Assembly: GCA_014192625.1 (NCBI GenBank)
Contig: BJHM01000016.1
Location: forward strand, 24,102 to 88,101
DNA from: Planctomycetota bacterium
GTDB lineage: Bacteria > Planctomycetota > UBA1135 > UBA2386
Length of the DNA: 64,000 nucleotides
Direction: 5' to 3'
Under the pieces are notes generated by a model, which saw nothing but the letters and a program-made list of their open reading frames with translations, had not been told where the DNA came from and did no database searches. Shown one piece after another: positions 8,690 to 17,871 of the stretch (positions are counted from its first letter, which is position 1; every line of letters begins with the position of its first letter). The position numbers and the translations under genes were made by a program.

Positions 8690-9437
8690 ACTTTGCGAGT
8701 GCGTCTGCCAGCGCCGCGCGCAACACCGTGAGTTCGTCTGCGGAAAGCGCGCGCGCCTCGCCGGACGGTAGATCGCCGAGTGCGAGCGGGCCGATGCGGC
8801 TGCGATGCAATTCCATCACGCCGGACCTGACGGCGCGGATCATGCGGCGGACCTGACGGTTGCGGCCTTCGTGGATGGTGAGACGAATGCGGCAGGAATA
8901 TTGTTCGCGGCTGATCACTTCGGCGTGCGCCGGCAAAGTTTTGCCGTCATCAAGTTGAACGCCATTCCGCAAAGCTGCAATCTGGGCATCGTGCAACTGG
9001 CCACTACAGAGCGCTTCGTAGGTCTTTGGCAGCTTGCTCGCCGGTTCGAGGATTGCGCGCGCGAGGTCGCCATCGTTGGTAAACAGGAGTAGTCCGCTGG
9101 TCTCCAGATCGAGTCGTCCGACTGGCGCGAGCCAGTCGAGGTTGTTCGGCATGAGTTCGCAGACGGTAGGGCGGCCGCGTTCGTCGTGGCGCGTGGTCAC
9201 GTAGCCGACCGGTTTGTGCAGCATCCACACGGAACGCTTGCGGGTACGCAGTGGTTCGCCGTCGAACAGCACCTTGTCCGTAACTAGATCAACCCATGCG
9301 TTGGGATCGCGCAGCACCTTGCCGTTGACCTGCACGCGACCATCGGCAATCGCGGTGCGCGCTTGCTCGCGCGAACATACGCCCGCGCGGGACAGCAGTC
9401 GGTCGATGGTTTTGTTGCTTGGGGACGAGCGGGGCAC
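8652..9437 (-). CDS. rluB: RluB/RsuA-type rRNA pseudouridine synthase
   Basis: 261 residues. Isomerises a uridine in rRNA (RluB acts on 23S, RsuA on 16S; which applies here is not certain). It begins with an S4 RNA-binding domain (about 9-65, Arg-Leu-Leu-Ser-Arg-Ala-Gly-Val-Cys-Ser-Arg), followed by the catalytic domain with Gly-Arg-Leu-Asp-x-x-Thr-Ser-Gly-Leu and catalytic Asp110, then Glu-Gly-Arg-Asn-Arg-Gln-Val-Arg-Arg-Met near the C-terminus. The start is GTG at 9435-9437 without a clear Shine-Dalgarno. It is convergent with hutI, sharing 38 bp, and divergent from ftcD. Confidence 0.92.
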   Translation of the reverse strand: MPRSSPSNKTIDRLLSRAGVCSREQARTAIADGRVQVNGKVLRDPNAWVDLVTDKVLFDGEPLRTRKRSVWMLHKPVGYVTTRHDERGRPTVCELMPNNLDWLAPVGRLDLETSGLLLFTNDGDLARAILEPASKLPKTYEALCSGQLHDAQIAALRNGVQLDDGKTLPAHAEVISREQYSCRIRLTIHEGRNRQVRRMIRAVRSGVMELHRSRIGPLALGDLPSGEARALSADELTVLRAALADALAKFTSPRKGPDRAR

Positions 9438-9518
9438 GTGGGCAGGATCAGGCTAGGCTGCGCGTAGTGCAATGCCATGCGTTGACTTCGTTGGCAGCCA
9501 TTTGGACCATGCGCTCCC

Positions 9519-10433
9519 ATGACCGCGCCGCTGCTCGAGTTCATTCCCAACTTTTCTGAAGGCCGCAACCTCGCCGTGGTCTCTGGAATCATCGAAGCGA
9601 TGGTAGCTGTGCCGGATGTAAAGCTGCTTGGCCGCGAGATGGATCAGAGCCATAACCGTTGCGTGGTCACGTTGGCGGGGCCAGCGGACGCGATTGCGGA
9701 GGCGGCGTTTCGCGGCGCGAGTGCGGCGATAGCGAAGATTGACCTGCGCACTCACCGGGGGGAGCACAAGCGGATGGGGGCGATGGATGTCTGTCCATTT
9801 GTGCCGCTCGCCTCTGCCTCAATGGCGGATGCGGTGGCGACGGCGAGGGTGGTCGGGGCGCGGATCGGCAGAGAACTAGGGCTGCCGGTGTTTCTCTACG
9901 CCGAGGCGTGTCTGCGTGAGGAGCGGCGCATTCTCGGCAACTTCCGCAACAAGGAGTTTGCGGGCTTGCAGTCGCTGGTCGGCGTGGACCCGGCGTTCGC
10001 GCCGGACTTTGGGCCAGCGCAGATGCACGCTACCGCGGGTGGCGTGGCGGTGGGCGCGCGCAATTTTTTGATCGCCTACAACATCAACCTGAAGACCACC
10101 GACGTGCAGATCGCAAAGGACATCGCCAAGGCGGTGCGCGAAAAGGACGGCGGCTTCAAGAAGGTTCAGGCGATGGGTTTCTTTATCGACGACAAGCAGT
10201 GCGCGCAGGTCAGCATGAACCTGCTCGATTTTCACACGACGTCGATTCGCACCGTCTTCGACGCGGTTTTGGCGCGCGCAACTGAAAAGGGTGTCGAAGT
10301 CCTCGCGAGCGAACTGATCGGACTCGCGCCAGCGGCGGCGCTCGATGCGGCGCTCGCGGCGCACATTCGGCTGCCTGAGTTTGACGCGCAGACGCAGATT
10401 GTCGAAGCAAAGCTACGCGCGGCCGCAGTGTGA
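9519..10433 (+). CDS. ftcD: Glutamate formimidoyltransferase
   Basis: 304 residues, the size of a stand-alone transferase domain; there is no cyclodeaminase domain as in the vertebrate fusion. It moves the formimino group from N-formimidoyl-glutamate to tetrahydrofolate, releasing glutamate. Family marks: Phe-Ile-Pro-Asn-Phe-Ser-Glu-Gly-Arg at the N-terminus, Asp-x-Ser-His-Asn-Arg, Thr-His-x-Gly-Glu-His with Arg-Met-Gly-Ala near residue 85, and Tyr-Asn-Ile-Asn-Leu in the C-terminal half. Together with hutI it gives the folate-dependent end of histidine degradation. The ATG is at 9519. Confidence 0.93.
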   Translation: MTAPLLEFIPNFSEGRNLAVVSGIIEAMVAVPDVKLLGREMDQSHNRCVVTLAGPADAIAEAAFRGASAAIAKIDLRTHRGEHKRMGAMDVCPFVPLASASMADAVATARVVGARIGRELGLPVFLYAEACLREERRILGNFRNKEFAGLQSLVGVDPAFAPDFGPAQMHATAGGVAVGARNFLIAYNINLKTTDVQIAKDIAKAVREKDGGFKKVQAMGFFIDDKQCAQVSMNLLDFHTTSIRTVFDAVLARATEKGVEVLASELIGLAPAAALDAALAAHIRLPEFDAQTQIVEAKLRAAAV

Positions 10434-10642
10434 TTGCAACGGCTTGTTACGCGCGACGGCACTGGTAGCAGCAAAGCTGCAGAGGTGTTCTTTGCGACTG
10501 CGCGCGGCTCGCGTGGGAGCCCCACGTTGAATCTGCACGTCGCAAGCAACCGCAAGCAAAGCAGCGCTGCTCGCGCGCCTTGTGTTGGCGGCGCCTGGCG
10601 TTACGCGAAGCACCGCAGAGCAGCGCGCGGTCCGCCGCGGGC

Positions 10643-12136
10643 TCACAGCACGCCGAGGTGCAGCGCGAGGCCGTTTGAAGTCAGGATGCCAAGGTTGTTC
10701 ACGCCGTTCGAGAGCGACGCGGATTGGCCGAATAGGTTGAGTCCGACGAAGCTGGCGCCGCTTGGGATCGTGAGCGGCTGGCTGAAGCCACCTTGGGTTG
10801 TGATGACCGAGACCAGCGAGACTGCTGGCAGTAGGTATTGCAAGCAACCGGGTGCGCCGATCAGGCCGAGGTCAACGCCGGGGTTGACCTGCGCAAAGCT
10901 CAGCATCGTGACGCCGAGCAGCGTGCCGCGCGGCACGTTGCTGCTGATGAAGTTGATCACTGTGCCAAGCCTTGGCCGCGCTGAGAGGCCGAGCGCCAGT
11001 GCGCGGGTATCCAACGCGGGCAGGCTGAATGAGTTCGCCAACGTGGCCGAGATGTCGCGTGAGCCCGGGTCGAGCGACGGGCCGCCTGGCGAGTAGCCGA
11101 CCAGGTTGTCGCCACCGGGGAAGCTAAACAGCGTGCTCATTGTCTGCCAAAGGAAGGTCACGTTGCCGTTGCTGCAGTCAAACTGGATTTGCCAAGTGCT
11201 GGCATTGCCCGTCGAGGGCGGGCCAAAGTCGAAGACGCCATCCCAAGTGAAGACTGCGATCGAACCGACCTCCTCAAATTTGATCTGGCCACTGCCGGCG
11301 GCGCTCGGATCGAAGTCGTGCCAGGAGTAGAAGGCCGCCTCTGGGTTGCCCAGCATCACGTTGCTGTCTGGGGAAAAGCTGGTGCCGTTGCCAAAGTTCG
11401 CCGACACGAAGCCGTTTGAGCAGACTTGCAGTGCTGAGATCGGGCCAAAAAGCATAGGAAACGGGATCGATAGGGCCTGACTCACCTCGTCGTCATCACC
11501 GAGTGCCAACGCGATGGCGCCTGGACCTGGCGAAATCCACGGCATGAAGATGGGCAAAACCATGTAGCCGGAGCCAGTGTTCAGCATCGTCATCGACGAG
11601 TTGGCGAGGTCAAATGCGCCTGCCTGTGTGAACAGTTCGTAGAACGAGCTGGCGCTGTCATAGCAGCCGGTGCCGTAGGACTGAGCAGTCGCTACCGAGC
11701 CCGTGCCCGGAGGGCCGCTGACGTTGAGCGGAAATGAGCCGGTCTGGCCATTAAAGCCGCCGACGCGGATGAAGTAGGGAGTGCCTGTGGTGCAGGGGAT
11801 GTTGAGGATCGACTGGAGGAGACACGCGTCATCGTTGCAGCCAAGGGAGGCGCCGCCGCAGCCATTGGTCCCGTCAAATATTTCGAGCGTCGTATCAAAG
11901 CCGCCGCCGCAGGTGTCAACCGTCAGGGTCCCGTTGCCAAGTGCTACGTAGGCAAACCACCTGTCGTTGCCGCCCAGTCCGCAGAGCCACGCTGGGGCCG
12001 AGGTGGTCATGCTGGAGTTGGAAAAGGGGCCGTTATTGCCGTCGACGACGAAGGTCGCCGTCAGGCATTCATCTTGGGCAAATACCGTGCTACAGATGCC
12101 GATGATTGCCACGGTTGAGATAGCTGCTTTCTGCAT
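10643..12136 (-). CDS. Secreted PPC-like protein with planctomycete C-terminal domain
   Basis: 497 residues from ATG 12136 (an in-frame ATG at 12163 adds nine residues; neither has a strong ribosome site). Signal peptide about 1-20, cut after an Ala-Gln. Residues about 22-150 look like a bacterial pre-peptidase C-terminal (PPC) beta domain with Phe-Asp-Thr-Thr-Leu-Glu-Ile-Phe-Asp, Asn-Asp-Asp-x-Cys and Phe-Ile-Arg-Val-Gly-Gly-Phe. The middle holds a Tyr-Gly-Thr-Gly-Cys-Tyr segment and Ser/Gly-rich beta repeats resembling nidogen-like adhesin modules. The last 110 residues match the terminal domain of two other secreted proteins here. Several Cys pairs suggest disulfides. The role is unknown, probably cell surface or extracellular. 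Confidence 0.7.
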   Translation of the reverse strand: MQKAAISTVAIIGICSTVFAQDECLTATFVVDGNNGPFSNSSMTTSAPAWLCGLGGNDRWFAYVALGNGTLTVDTCGGGFDTTLEIFDGTNGCGGASLGCNDDACLLQSILNIPCTTGTPYFIRVGGFNGQTGSFPLNVSGPPGTGSVATAQSYGTGCYDSASSFYELFTQAGAFDLANSSMTMLNTGSGYMVLPIFMPWISPGPGAIALALGDDDEVSQALSIPFPMLFGPISALQVCSNGFVSANFGNGTSFSPDSNVMLGNPEAAFYSWHDFDPSAAGSGQIKFEEVGSIAVFTWDGVFDFGPPSTGNASTWQIQFDCSNGNVTFLWQTMSTLFSFPGGDNLVGYSPGGPSLDPGSRDISATLANSFSLPALDTRALALGLSARPRLGTVINFISSNVPRGTLLGVTMLSFAQVNPGVDLGLIGAPGCLQYLLPAVSLVSVITTQGGFSQPLTIPSGASFVGLNLFGQSASLSNGVNNLGILTSNGLALHLGVL

Positions 12137-12295
12137 GGGGTTCCGATAGTTGTCATTGGCCATACGCAGGGGATGGGAACCCAAGGCGGGATTTTTTTTC
12201 AGGATATTGGGCGGAAAGCGCAGGCCTGAATTGGTTTTCGTGTTGCGGCGAATCGTATTGCAGTGGGGGCTGGACTCGTCCTGATCAGCACTGGT

Positions 12296-12364
12296 CCCAA
12301 TGCCGCCGGTTTGCCCAATACCGCCGGTTTGCCCAATACCGCCGGTTTGCCCCAATGCCGGTTT
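12296..12364 (+). repeat. 18-bp tandem repeat array
   Basis: Two perfect 18-bp units (TTGCCCAATACCGCCGGT) at 12311-12346, flanked by a partial copy on the left and a degenerate copy on the right. It lies in the 278-bp gap between the start of the secreted PPC-like gene (12136) and the end of htrA (12415). The unit is a multiple of three and the minus frame is open through it, giving Gly-Gln-Thr-Gly-Gly-Ile repeats, but no start or ribosome site supports it being translated as part of the downstream gene. Confidence 0.85.
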
Positions 12365-12414
12365 GATTGCGCGGTGATTGCGCGGTGCGATCGGCCACGG
12401 CAGTGGCGCACAGA

Positions 12415-13587
12415 CTACGGCTTGCTCTTGCCGAGCACTACGCGGATGGTCAAAAGCTTTGGTGCCCCGGGCATGCCGCGCACCACCAACACCTCGACAG
12501 TGTCAAAGCCCTGCTTGCCGCGCAGCGCATTGCCGAGCTCGTCGAAGCTACGCACGTGGACCTTGTCGATTGCGACGATCACATCGCCCCATGTTTCCGG
12601 CCGGCCCCGTTCGTCGAACGAGAACGGAATCAGGCCAGCGGTAGCAGCGCCAAATCCCTTGCGCAGATCGGTAAAGATCGCGCCATAGCGGAAGCCGTTC
12701 ACTTCGACGGGGCACGAGCGATAGGACGAATCGTTGCTGACGCCGAGTACGGGGCTGCTGGCTAACTGCGCTTCCGCGCTGGTGGCTGCGCCGAGTAGTT
12801 GCGGGATGACCTCATTGACGGTGTCCACGGGCACGGCAAAGCCGATGCCGATGCTTGCACCGCTCGGTGAGTAGATCGCGGTGGTGACGCCGATGAGCCT
12901 TCCTTCGCTGTCGAGCAATGGGCCACCGGAGTTGCCGGGATTGATCGCGGCATCAACTTGGATCAGCCCGGAGAGCTGTTTGCTTTCCCTGGTAGCAATG
13001 CTGCGATTGAGTGCGCTGACGATGCCTGTTGTCATCGTCTGATCGAAGCCGAACGGGTTGCCGATCGCGATTGCGGTTTGGCCGACGCGGAGATCCTTTG
13101 ATGAACCCAGCCTGATCGGGGTTAGCCCGCTGATGTCGCCCTGCAGTCGCAGCACCGCGAGGTCGTAGTCTGGCGTGCTGTTCACCACCTGCGCAGTGAA
13201 TGTGCGGTCGCCGAACGCAACGCGGACTCGTTGCGCATCCTTCACGACGTGGAAGTTGGTGACGACGGTGCCTTCTTCGTCCCACACAAAGCCGCTGCCA
13301 GTGCCTTCCTGTGTGCTAGCGCCGCCCCATCCATCGTTCACGATCGAGCGCGTGGTGATATGTGCAACCGACGGCGAGCAGCGTTCGAAAATCGAAATGA
13401 AAGTCTGCTCGAGTGGCGCTAGTGCGCCGCGCGGTGCGATCGGGCGCGGGTCAGCTTTGGCGGCGGCGTTGAACCAGCCGGATTGGCCAGCGAACAGCCA
13501 CAGCGCCATCACGAATGCCGCACCCGCGAGGAGCATCGGGATCGGCGAGGGTTTGCGCGTTTGAGGTAATGGCGAGTAAGAGGTCAT
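12415..13587 (-). CDS. HtrA/DegP-family serine protease (one PDZ domain)
   Basis: 390 residues. Envelope quality-control trypsin-fold protease. An N-terminal membrane anchor or uncleaved signal lies at about 17-34. The catalytic triad is complete: His113 in Asn-Phe-His-Val-Val, Asp142 in Asp-Tyr-Asp-Leu-Ala-Val-Leu, Ser220 in Gly-Asn-Ser-Gly-Gly. A single PDZ domain at about 285-385 ends in Val-Val-Arg-Gly. The one-PDZ layout resembles DegS more than DegP. It is 28 bp downstream of the AceE-like gene on the same strand and may share its transcript. DegS-type function (regulated cleavage of an anti-sigma factor) is possible but not shown. Confidence 0.92.
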   Translation of the reverse strand: MTSYSPLPQTRKPSPIPMLLAGAAFVMALWLFAGQSGWFNAAAKADPRPIAPRGALAPLEQTFISIFERCSPSVAHITTRSIVNDGWGGASTQEGTGSGFVWDEEGTVVTNFHVVKDAQRVRVAFGDRTFTAQVVNSTPDYDLAVLRLQGDISGLTPIRLGSSKDLRVGQTAIAIGNPFGFDQTMTTGIVSALNRSIATRESKQLSGLIQVDAAINPGNSGGPLLDSEGRLIGVTTAIYSPSGASIGIGFAVPVDTVNEVIPQLLGAATSAEAQLASSPVLGVSNDSSYRSCPVEVNGFRYGAIFTDLRKGFGAATAGLIPFSFDERGRPETWGDVIVAIDKVHVRSFDELGNALRGKQGFDTVEVLVVRGMPGAPKLLTIRVVLGKSKP

Positions 13588-13615
13588 GGGCGCAGGCTGT
13601 GAGACCGTCCTTCAA

Positions 13616-16414
13616 CTAAACTTTATCTGGCCAGAGTTCTTGCCAGGGTGTGGCACCGCTCGGCTGCGATTCGATGCGGGCGCGTGCCTGCGGATGTAGG
13701 TGCACGCGTTCGAGCGCGGTCTCGGCGAGCGCTTGGCCGCATGTTTCGACGATGCCTTCCGCGTGCAACCCGTGGTAGCGGAAGATGTGCGCTGGAGTCC
13801 CCGACTTGCTGAACTTGACCACTGCGCGCGGGATCTGTCGCACGCCAACAATCGAGCCAATGTTGTCGAGCAGGCCGACTTCGCCATCGTGCACGGAAAC
13901 CACCGGGATGCGACGGCCAGCGAGGTCGATGGCGTCGGCGATGTCGGGCGTTGGCTGTTGGCGCAGATGCAGCGTGCCGTCGACACCGAGCGTCTTGGTC
14001 AAGTGGTCAAAGCCATTCTTGCGGCCGAGTTCACCGCAGAGCAGGTCTGGCGAGGTGACGATGATCACGTTGGCGTAGATGCCACGATCGAGCAGTAACT
14101 CGCACGCCTGTACCGCCTCCGGCACGAGCGCACCCATGACGAACAAGTGCACGACGTTTTCGCCGGGCTGGTAGCCGCGGTAGCCGCGCCAATCGATCAG
14201 GTAGTAGCCGCCTTGCAGCGCATGGGCCTTTACGGATGCGAGGATCGGCGCATCCTTCTGATGCGGAACTTCGGCTTCCAGCAAGCCGCCATCCGTTGCG
14301 TTTATGCCAAGCAGTGCGCCGTCGGGCATCTCAAGCTTGAAGGTCGCCTGGCGGCGCAGCCACTTCAGTAGCAAGTCCTGATGCAAGGCGCGCGTCACGG
14401 CGCGGACCAACACCCCGCAGCGGCCCTTGTTGTCATTGGTGAAGTGGCGGCGAATCGCATCGCACAGTAGCCACTCCATCTCGATCGCAAACGCTGGCTC
14501 CCAAGTGATCAGGTTTGGGATTTGGATGTCGCTCTTCCAGCTGTGCTGCGCGCCTTCGGGGGCAAGGGTCACCCCGCTCGGCGTGCCCACCAGAATGAAC
14601 GAACTGTTCCAGTAGAGATCGTAGTACAGCTGATCGAGCGCGCGTTTGATGAAGAAGTCGTAGACCGTCATCATCGGCAGGAATGGGATGCCAGTGATGC
14701 GCCCCATTTTGCCGAAGCTGCCGACCGCAGACATGCAGTTTGCTTCGGCGATCTCGAAGCGGATATGGCGCGTCCAAGCCTCGTCGGTGGGGGCCAACTC
14801 GGGCCGCAGTCGCTCGCTCAGTTCGAGCTTCGACTCCCAGTTCTGCTCGTGGCGCGGGCCGAAGATTTTCTCATCCATCGCAGGGTTCATGTTGGTGCTG
14901 GTGCCAACATCGGGCGCCATCGTCATCATCAGATCCGCGATTGGACTCCAGCGACTCTCCTCGGGCGTGGGGGCGCGGCCGGCTTTGTGTGCGCGGCCAG
15001 CGCGTTGCAACTCATCGAACACGCCGATGCGCACCAGCTTGGCCGCGAGCTGGCCCCACATCCATTGCGTGTGGGTGACCGGCGAGAGCTTGAGGTTGAT
15101 GTCGAGTGCTGCTGGCACGCCGCCTTGCTCGGCGATGGATTGTTCGACGCGGGTGCGATTGGCTTGCGATTGCGCTTCGAGTGCCTCGATGCAAAGGCGC
15201 ACGATCTGACCACGCTGCGAGGCGTAGCGTGCCGCATCCAGGTTTTCCGGCAAACGCTGGAAGGGGCGTTCCAGCGTGAGGCCCTCGGCGGCGAGGATGG
15301 CTGCTACTTCGTCGTCGGCGGGCAGCGCCGAGTGGTTGCCGTTGGCGGCGACGCAACGCAGGCCGCGGCCCTTGATCGTGTGCGCGATGATCAGCGACGG
15401 AGTGCTCTTTTTGCGCCTGCTATGTTCGAAGGCGGCGAGGATCGCTGCGTGATCGTGACCGCCGACATCATAGAACAGTCGCACCACCGCCGCGTCGTCG
15501 AGTGACTCGATCAGCTGCTTGCAACTAGCGTCCGCCTGTAGCACCGCGGTGCGCATCTGTGCTGCGTCGCACTTCCAGACCAGTGCCTGGAAGTGGTAAT
15601 CCGACAGCTGCCGTTCGAACACCACGCGCAATTTGTCGCCGCCTTTTTGCGCGAACACTGCTTCGCGGAAACTGCCATGGCGCAACTGGATCACTTCCCA
15701 GCCGTTGGCGATCGCGGTGCCTTCGATACGATCGGCGTCGGTGCCGTGCAGGCCGCGGTTGTTGGGAATGCGCGTGCCGTCGAGGTTCTGGCGGTTGTAG
15801 TCGACGATCCAAGTGATGTTGCCAAGCTCGCGTTCGGCGACCTCGGGTAACACTTCGAGCAGCGAGCCTTCGCGGAACTCGCTGTCGCCCATCATGCACC
15901 AGAAATGTGGCTCGTCGACGTCCCAGCCGTGCTGGCGCGCGTAGCGGTATGCGAGCGCAAGGTAGACTGCAGCTACTGGCGGGATGCCGACTGAGCCGGA
16001 TGGCAGGAAGCGCCACTGATCCGGGTCGCTCTCGGCGTGGTAACTCTGAAACACCGGCGCGCCGTCTTGCGAGAAGCTACGTAACCGATGCATCACAGCT
16101 TCAGCTTCGCTCTCGGTAAACCAGCGGCCGTCTTGGTGCCGAAACAAGCCCATCGCATGGTTCAAGCAGTGGTCCACCGGCGACGCATGCGGCTTGCAGC
16201 AGACGAAGTCGCCCGGCTCGCGGACCATCAGGTGCAGCACCGAGAGGAAGTCGAGGCTGGATGCGCATGCCGCCGGATGGCCACCAACCTTTGGGTCGGT
16301 CTTGTCCGCGTCTTCGCGATTGTTGGCGATGTGGATCATCGCCACCATGTGGGCAAAGGCGCGGCGGGTAAGGCGCTGAACAATAGAAAAGTCGGTCTTT
16401 GCGACAGGCGGCAT
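13616..16414 (-). CDS. Homodimeric (AceE-type) pyruvate dehydrogenase E1-like enzyme
   Basis: 932 residues from ATG 16414. It belongs to the large single-chain thiamine-diphosphate E1 family, which decarboxylates pyruvate and passes the acetyl group to lipoyl-E2. Seen: a His-Ala-Ser-Pro-Val-Asp-His segment near 85, the ThDP/Mg motif beginning Gly-Asp-Ser-Glu-Phe-Arg-Glu-Gly and ending Asp-Tyr-Asn-Arg-Gln-Asn-Leu-Asp-Gly (about 185-220), a His-Thr-Ile-Lys-Gly-Arg-Gly segment near 350, and Pro-Glu-Gly-x-Gln-His-Ser-Trp near 625. AceE has Gly-Asp-Gly-Glu at the first motif; here the third residue is Ser. The length is near AceE (about 890). No E2 or E3 gene is adjacent. The substrate may be another 2-oxoacid. 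Confidence 0.82.
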   Translation of the reverse strand: MPPVAKTDFSIVQRLTRRAFAHMVAMIHIANNREDADKTDPKVGGHPAACASSLDFLSVLHLMVREPGDFVCCKPHASPVDHCLNHAMGLFRHQDGRWFTESEAEAVMHRLRSFSQDGAPVFQSYHAESDPDQWRFLPSGSVGIPPVAAVYLALAYRYARQHGWDVDEPHFWCMMGDSEFREGSLLEVLPEVAERELGNITWIVDYNRQNLDGTRIPNNRGLHGTDADRIEGTAIANGWEVIQLRHGSFREAVFAQKGGDKLRVVFERQLSDYHFQALVWKCDAAQMRTAVLQADASCKQLIESLDDAAVVRLFYDVGGHDHAAILAAFEHSRRKKSTPSLIIAHTIKGRGLRCVAANGNHSALPADDEVAAILAAEGLTLERPFQRLPENLDAARYASQRGQIVRLCIEALEAQSQANRTRVEQSIAEQGGVPAALDINLKLSPVTHTQWMWGQLAAKLVRIGVFDELQRAGRAHKAGRAPTPEESRWSPIADLMMTMAPDVGTSTNMNPAMDEKIFGPRHEQNWESKLELSERLRPELAPTDEAWTRHIRFEIAEANCMSAVGSFGKMGRITGIPFLPMMTVYDFFIKRALDQLYYDLYWNSSFILVGTPSGVTLAPEGAQHSWKSDIQIPNLITWEPAFAIEMEWLLCDAIRRHFTNDNKGRCGVLVRAVTRALHQDLLLKWLRRQATFKLEMPDGALLGINATDGGLLEAEVPHQKDAPILASVKAHALQGGYYLIDWRGYRGYQPGENVVHLFVMGALVPEAVQACELLLDRGIYANVIIVTSPDLLCGELGRKNGFDHLTKTLGVDGTLHLRQQPTPDIADAIDLAGRRIPVVSVHDGEVGLLDNIGSIVGVRQIPRAVVKFSKSGTPAHIFRYHGLHAEGIVETCGQALAETALERVHLHPQARARIESQPSGATPWQELWPDKV

Positions 16415-16688
16415 GCGAAGTGAGGCGCTTCGGTGTGGATGATGCCCGAACAAATCGGGCTGGGCAGGTTATTACCTGGCGCGCTTGGGTGCCAGATCTG
16501 GGCCGCTCAGACTTGCGTAATCTCTACCGCTGCGGCGCAATTTCCATGCAACCCGGATCGATCATTCGTGGCGTAACAACAACGCCACACCGATCGGCTA
16601 CGGTGGGGGCAGCACGGCTTATTGCGTCCAAGTCGTGCGCGTATGCGAACTCCGCTACGGCACTTTTTTGCTGGGTAAGACCTTGCTG

Positions 16689-17795
16689 ATGTTCCGATTC
16701 CATTCGATCTGTGCAGCGATCCTGATGCCGCTGGTTGGCCCGCTGTCATGCGCCTTTTCGCAGGTGCCTGCTAGTGTTTTGGCCGCCGCCGCCGCCTTCG
16801 GGAAGCGGCCTTTAAGCGAGCAGGATGCACTGGTTTTGCGCCTTCAACAACAGCTCCAAAACAGTCCTGATGCGTGGCTCAAAGCGTTGCTTTTGGTGAG
16901 CGCGGACGCGGCCAAGGCCAGCACTTCGCGCATGAGTTCGTTGCCGCCGCGCGATTCGGGCAAGAAGGCGATCAAGCTCGGGGCGCAGGTCGATGACGGG
17001 CTGCCACACGATGCGGTCTATGTTTTTGGCCAAGGGGTGATCGATGGGCTAGAGGCAACTGGCAAACCGCAGCAGGCCGCGGTGCAGAAAGCGCGAGTGA
17101 CGGCCGCGTTGCTCGGGGTGGTTCCATCGGTGGATCGCGCGGTGGCTTCGCTTTTGCGGCAGCTCGACGTGGACTCGACCGCGGATCGCTTCGCCGCGTT
17201 CTTGACGAGCTGGCGCAACGGTACCGAGTCGTTCTATGAGGCCCTGCAGCGCACCGCTGGCACCAAGGACAGCGTGTTTTTCTACGACGTCATGCTAGGT
17301 GACTTCACGTCGCAGTTTGTGAAGGGCAAGGACGCGGCTGGCAAAAAAGGCCTGCAGGCGGCGCATGATGCGTTGCACGAAGCGTTCCTTTCGTATCGCC
17401 AATACCGCGCTTTTCGCGAGGCCGTGGCGTGGTCGCTGGTGTTGCCGCCGGAGCGAATGCTGCCGACCTGGCTTTCGCGTTACGAGGCACAAGCACAAGG
17501 ATCGTACTCGCTGCGCGAGCAGGTTGTGATGATGCTAGCGACCGTGGACTATGACCCGCGCAAGGTGGTCGAGATGGTGGTGCAGTCTGCGCCGCAGTTG
17601 CCGGTGCCGTTGTGGGACAAGGGCTACGATCCGTATCCGAGCTGGAATCTGACCTTCCAAGGTGCACAGGCCAAGATGATCGAAGTGGCAGGAAATACCG
17701 ACGACTACCTCGTGAACGCGAAGGCCGCGATGGCGCAGTGTGCCGAGCGGGTAAAGAGCGCGGTCAACGCGGCGGAGCATCCAGGCAAGCCGTAG
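16689..17795 (+). CDS. Secreted protein of unknown function
   Basis: 368 residues from ATG 16689, chosen because it gives a clean signal peptide (residues 1-25, ending Cys-Ala-Phe-Ser-Gln). The longer frame from 16635 would place a charged stretch before the signal. The mature part is mostly alpha-helical, with an Ala-rich stretch at the start and no cysteines in its core or catalytic motif that I recognise. I cannot name a family. It lies 76 bp before a dicarboxylate-type symporter on the same strand, so the two may be co-transcribed, but no functional link is visible. Confidence 0.7.
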   Translation: MFRFHSICAAILMPLVGPLSCAFSQVPASVLAAAAAFGKRPLSEQDALVLRLQQQLQNSPDAWLKALLLVSADAAKASTSRMSSLPPRDSGKKAIKLGAQVDDGLPHDAVYVFGQGVIDGLEATGKPQQAAVQKARVTAALLGVVPSVDRAVASLLRQLDVDSTADRFAAFLTSWRNGTESFYEALQRTAGTKDSVFFYDVMLGDFTSQFVKGKDAAGKKGLQAAHDALHEAFLSYRQYRAFREAVAWSLVLPPERMLPTWLSRYEAQAQGSYSLREQVVMMLATVDYDPRKVVEMVVQSAPQLPVPLWDKGYDPYPSWNLTFQGAQAKMIEVAGNTDDYLVNAKAAMAQCAERVKSAVNAAEHPGKP

Positions 17796-17871
17796 CAAGC
17801 AGCGCGAGGCCGGCGGTGAGGCTTGTCAGTAGCGTTGCAATCGAGCCCGCCATCGCCGAACTTGCTCGGCG

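Noticed and set aside
10434..11096. 220-aa plus-strand frame opposite the secreted PPC-like gene
   Set aside because: Shadow of a well-supported minus-strand gene with signal peptide and beta-domain motifs.
12192..12199. T8 run as a terminator
   Set aside because: No stem precedes it on the plus strand and it lies upstream of a minus-strand gene.
14522..15505. 327-aa plus-strand frame opposite the AceE-like gene
   Set aside because: Antisense shadow; AceE has clear ThDP motifs on the other strand.
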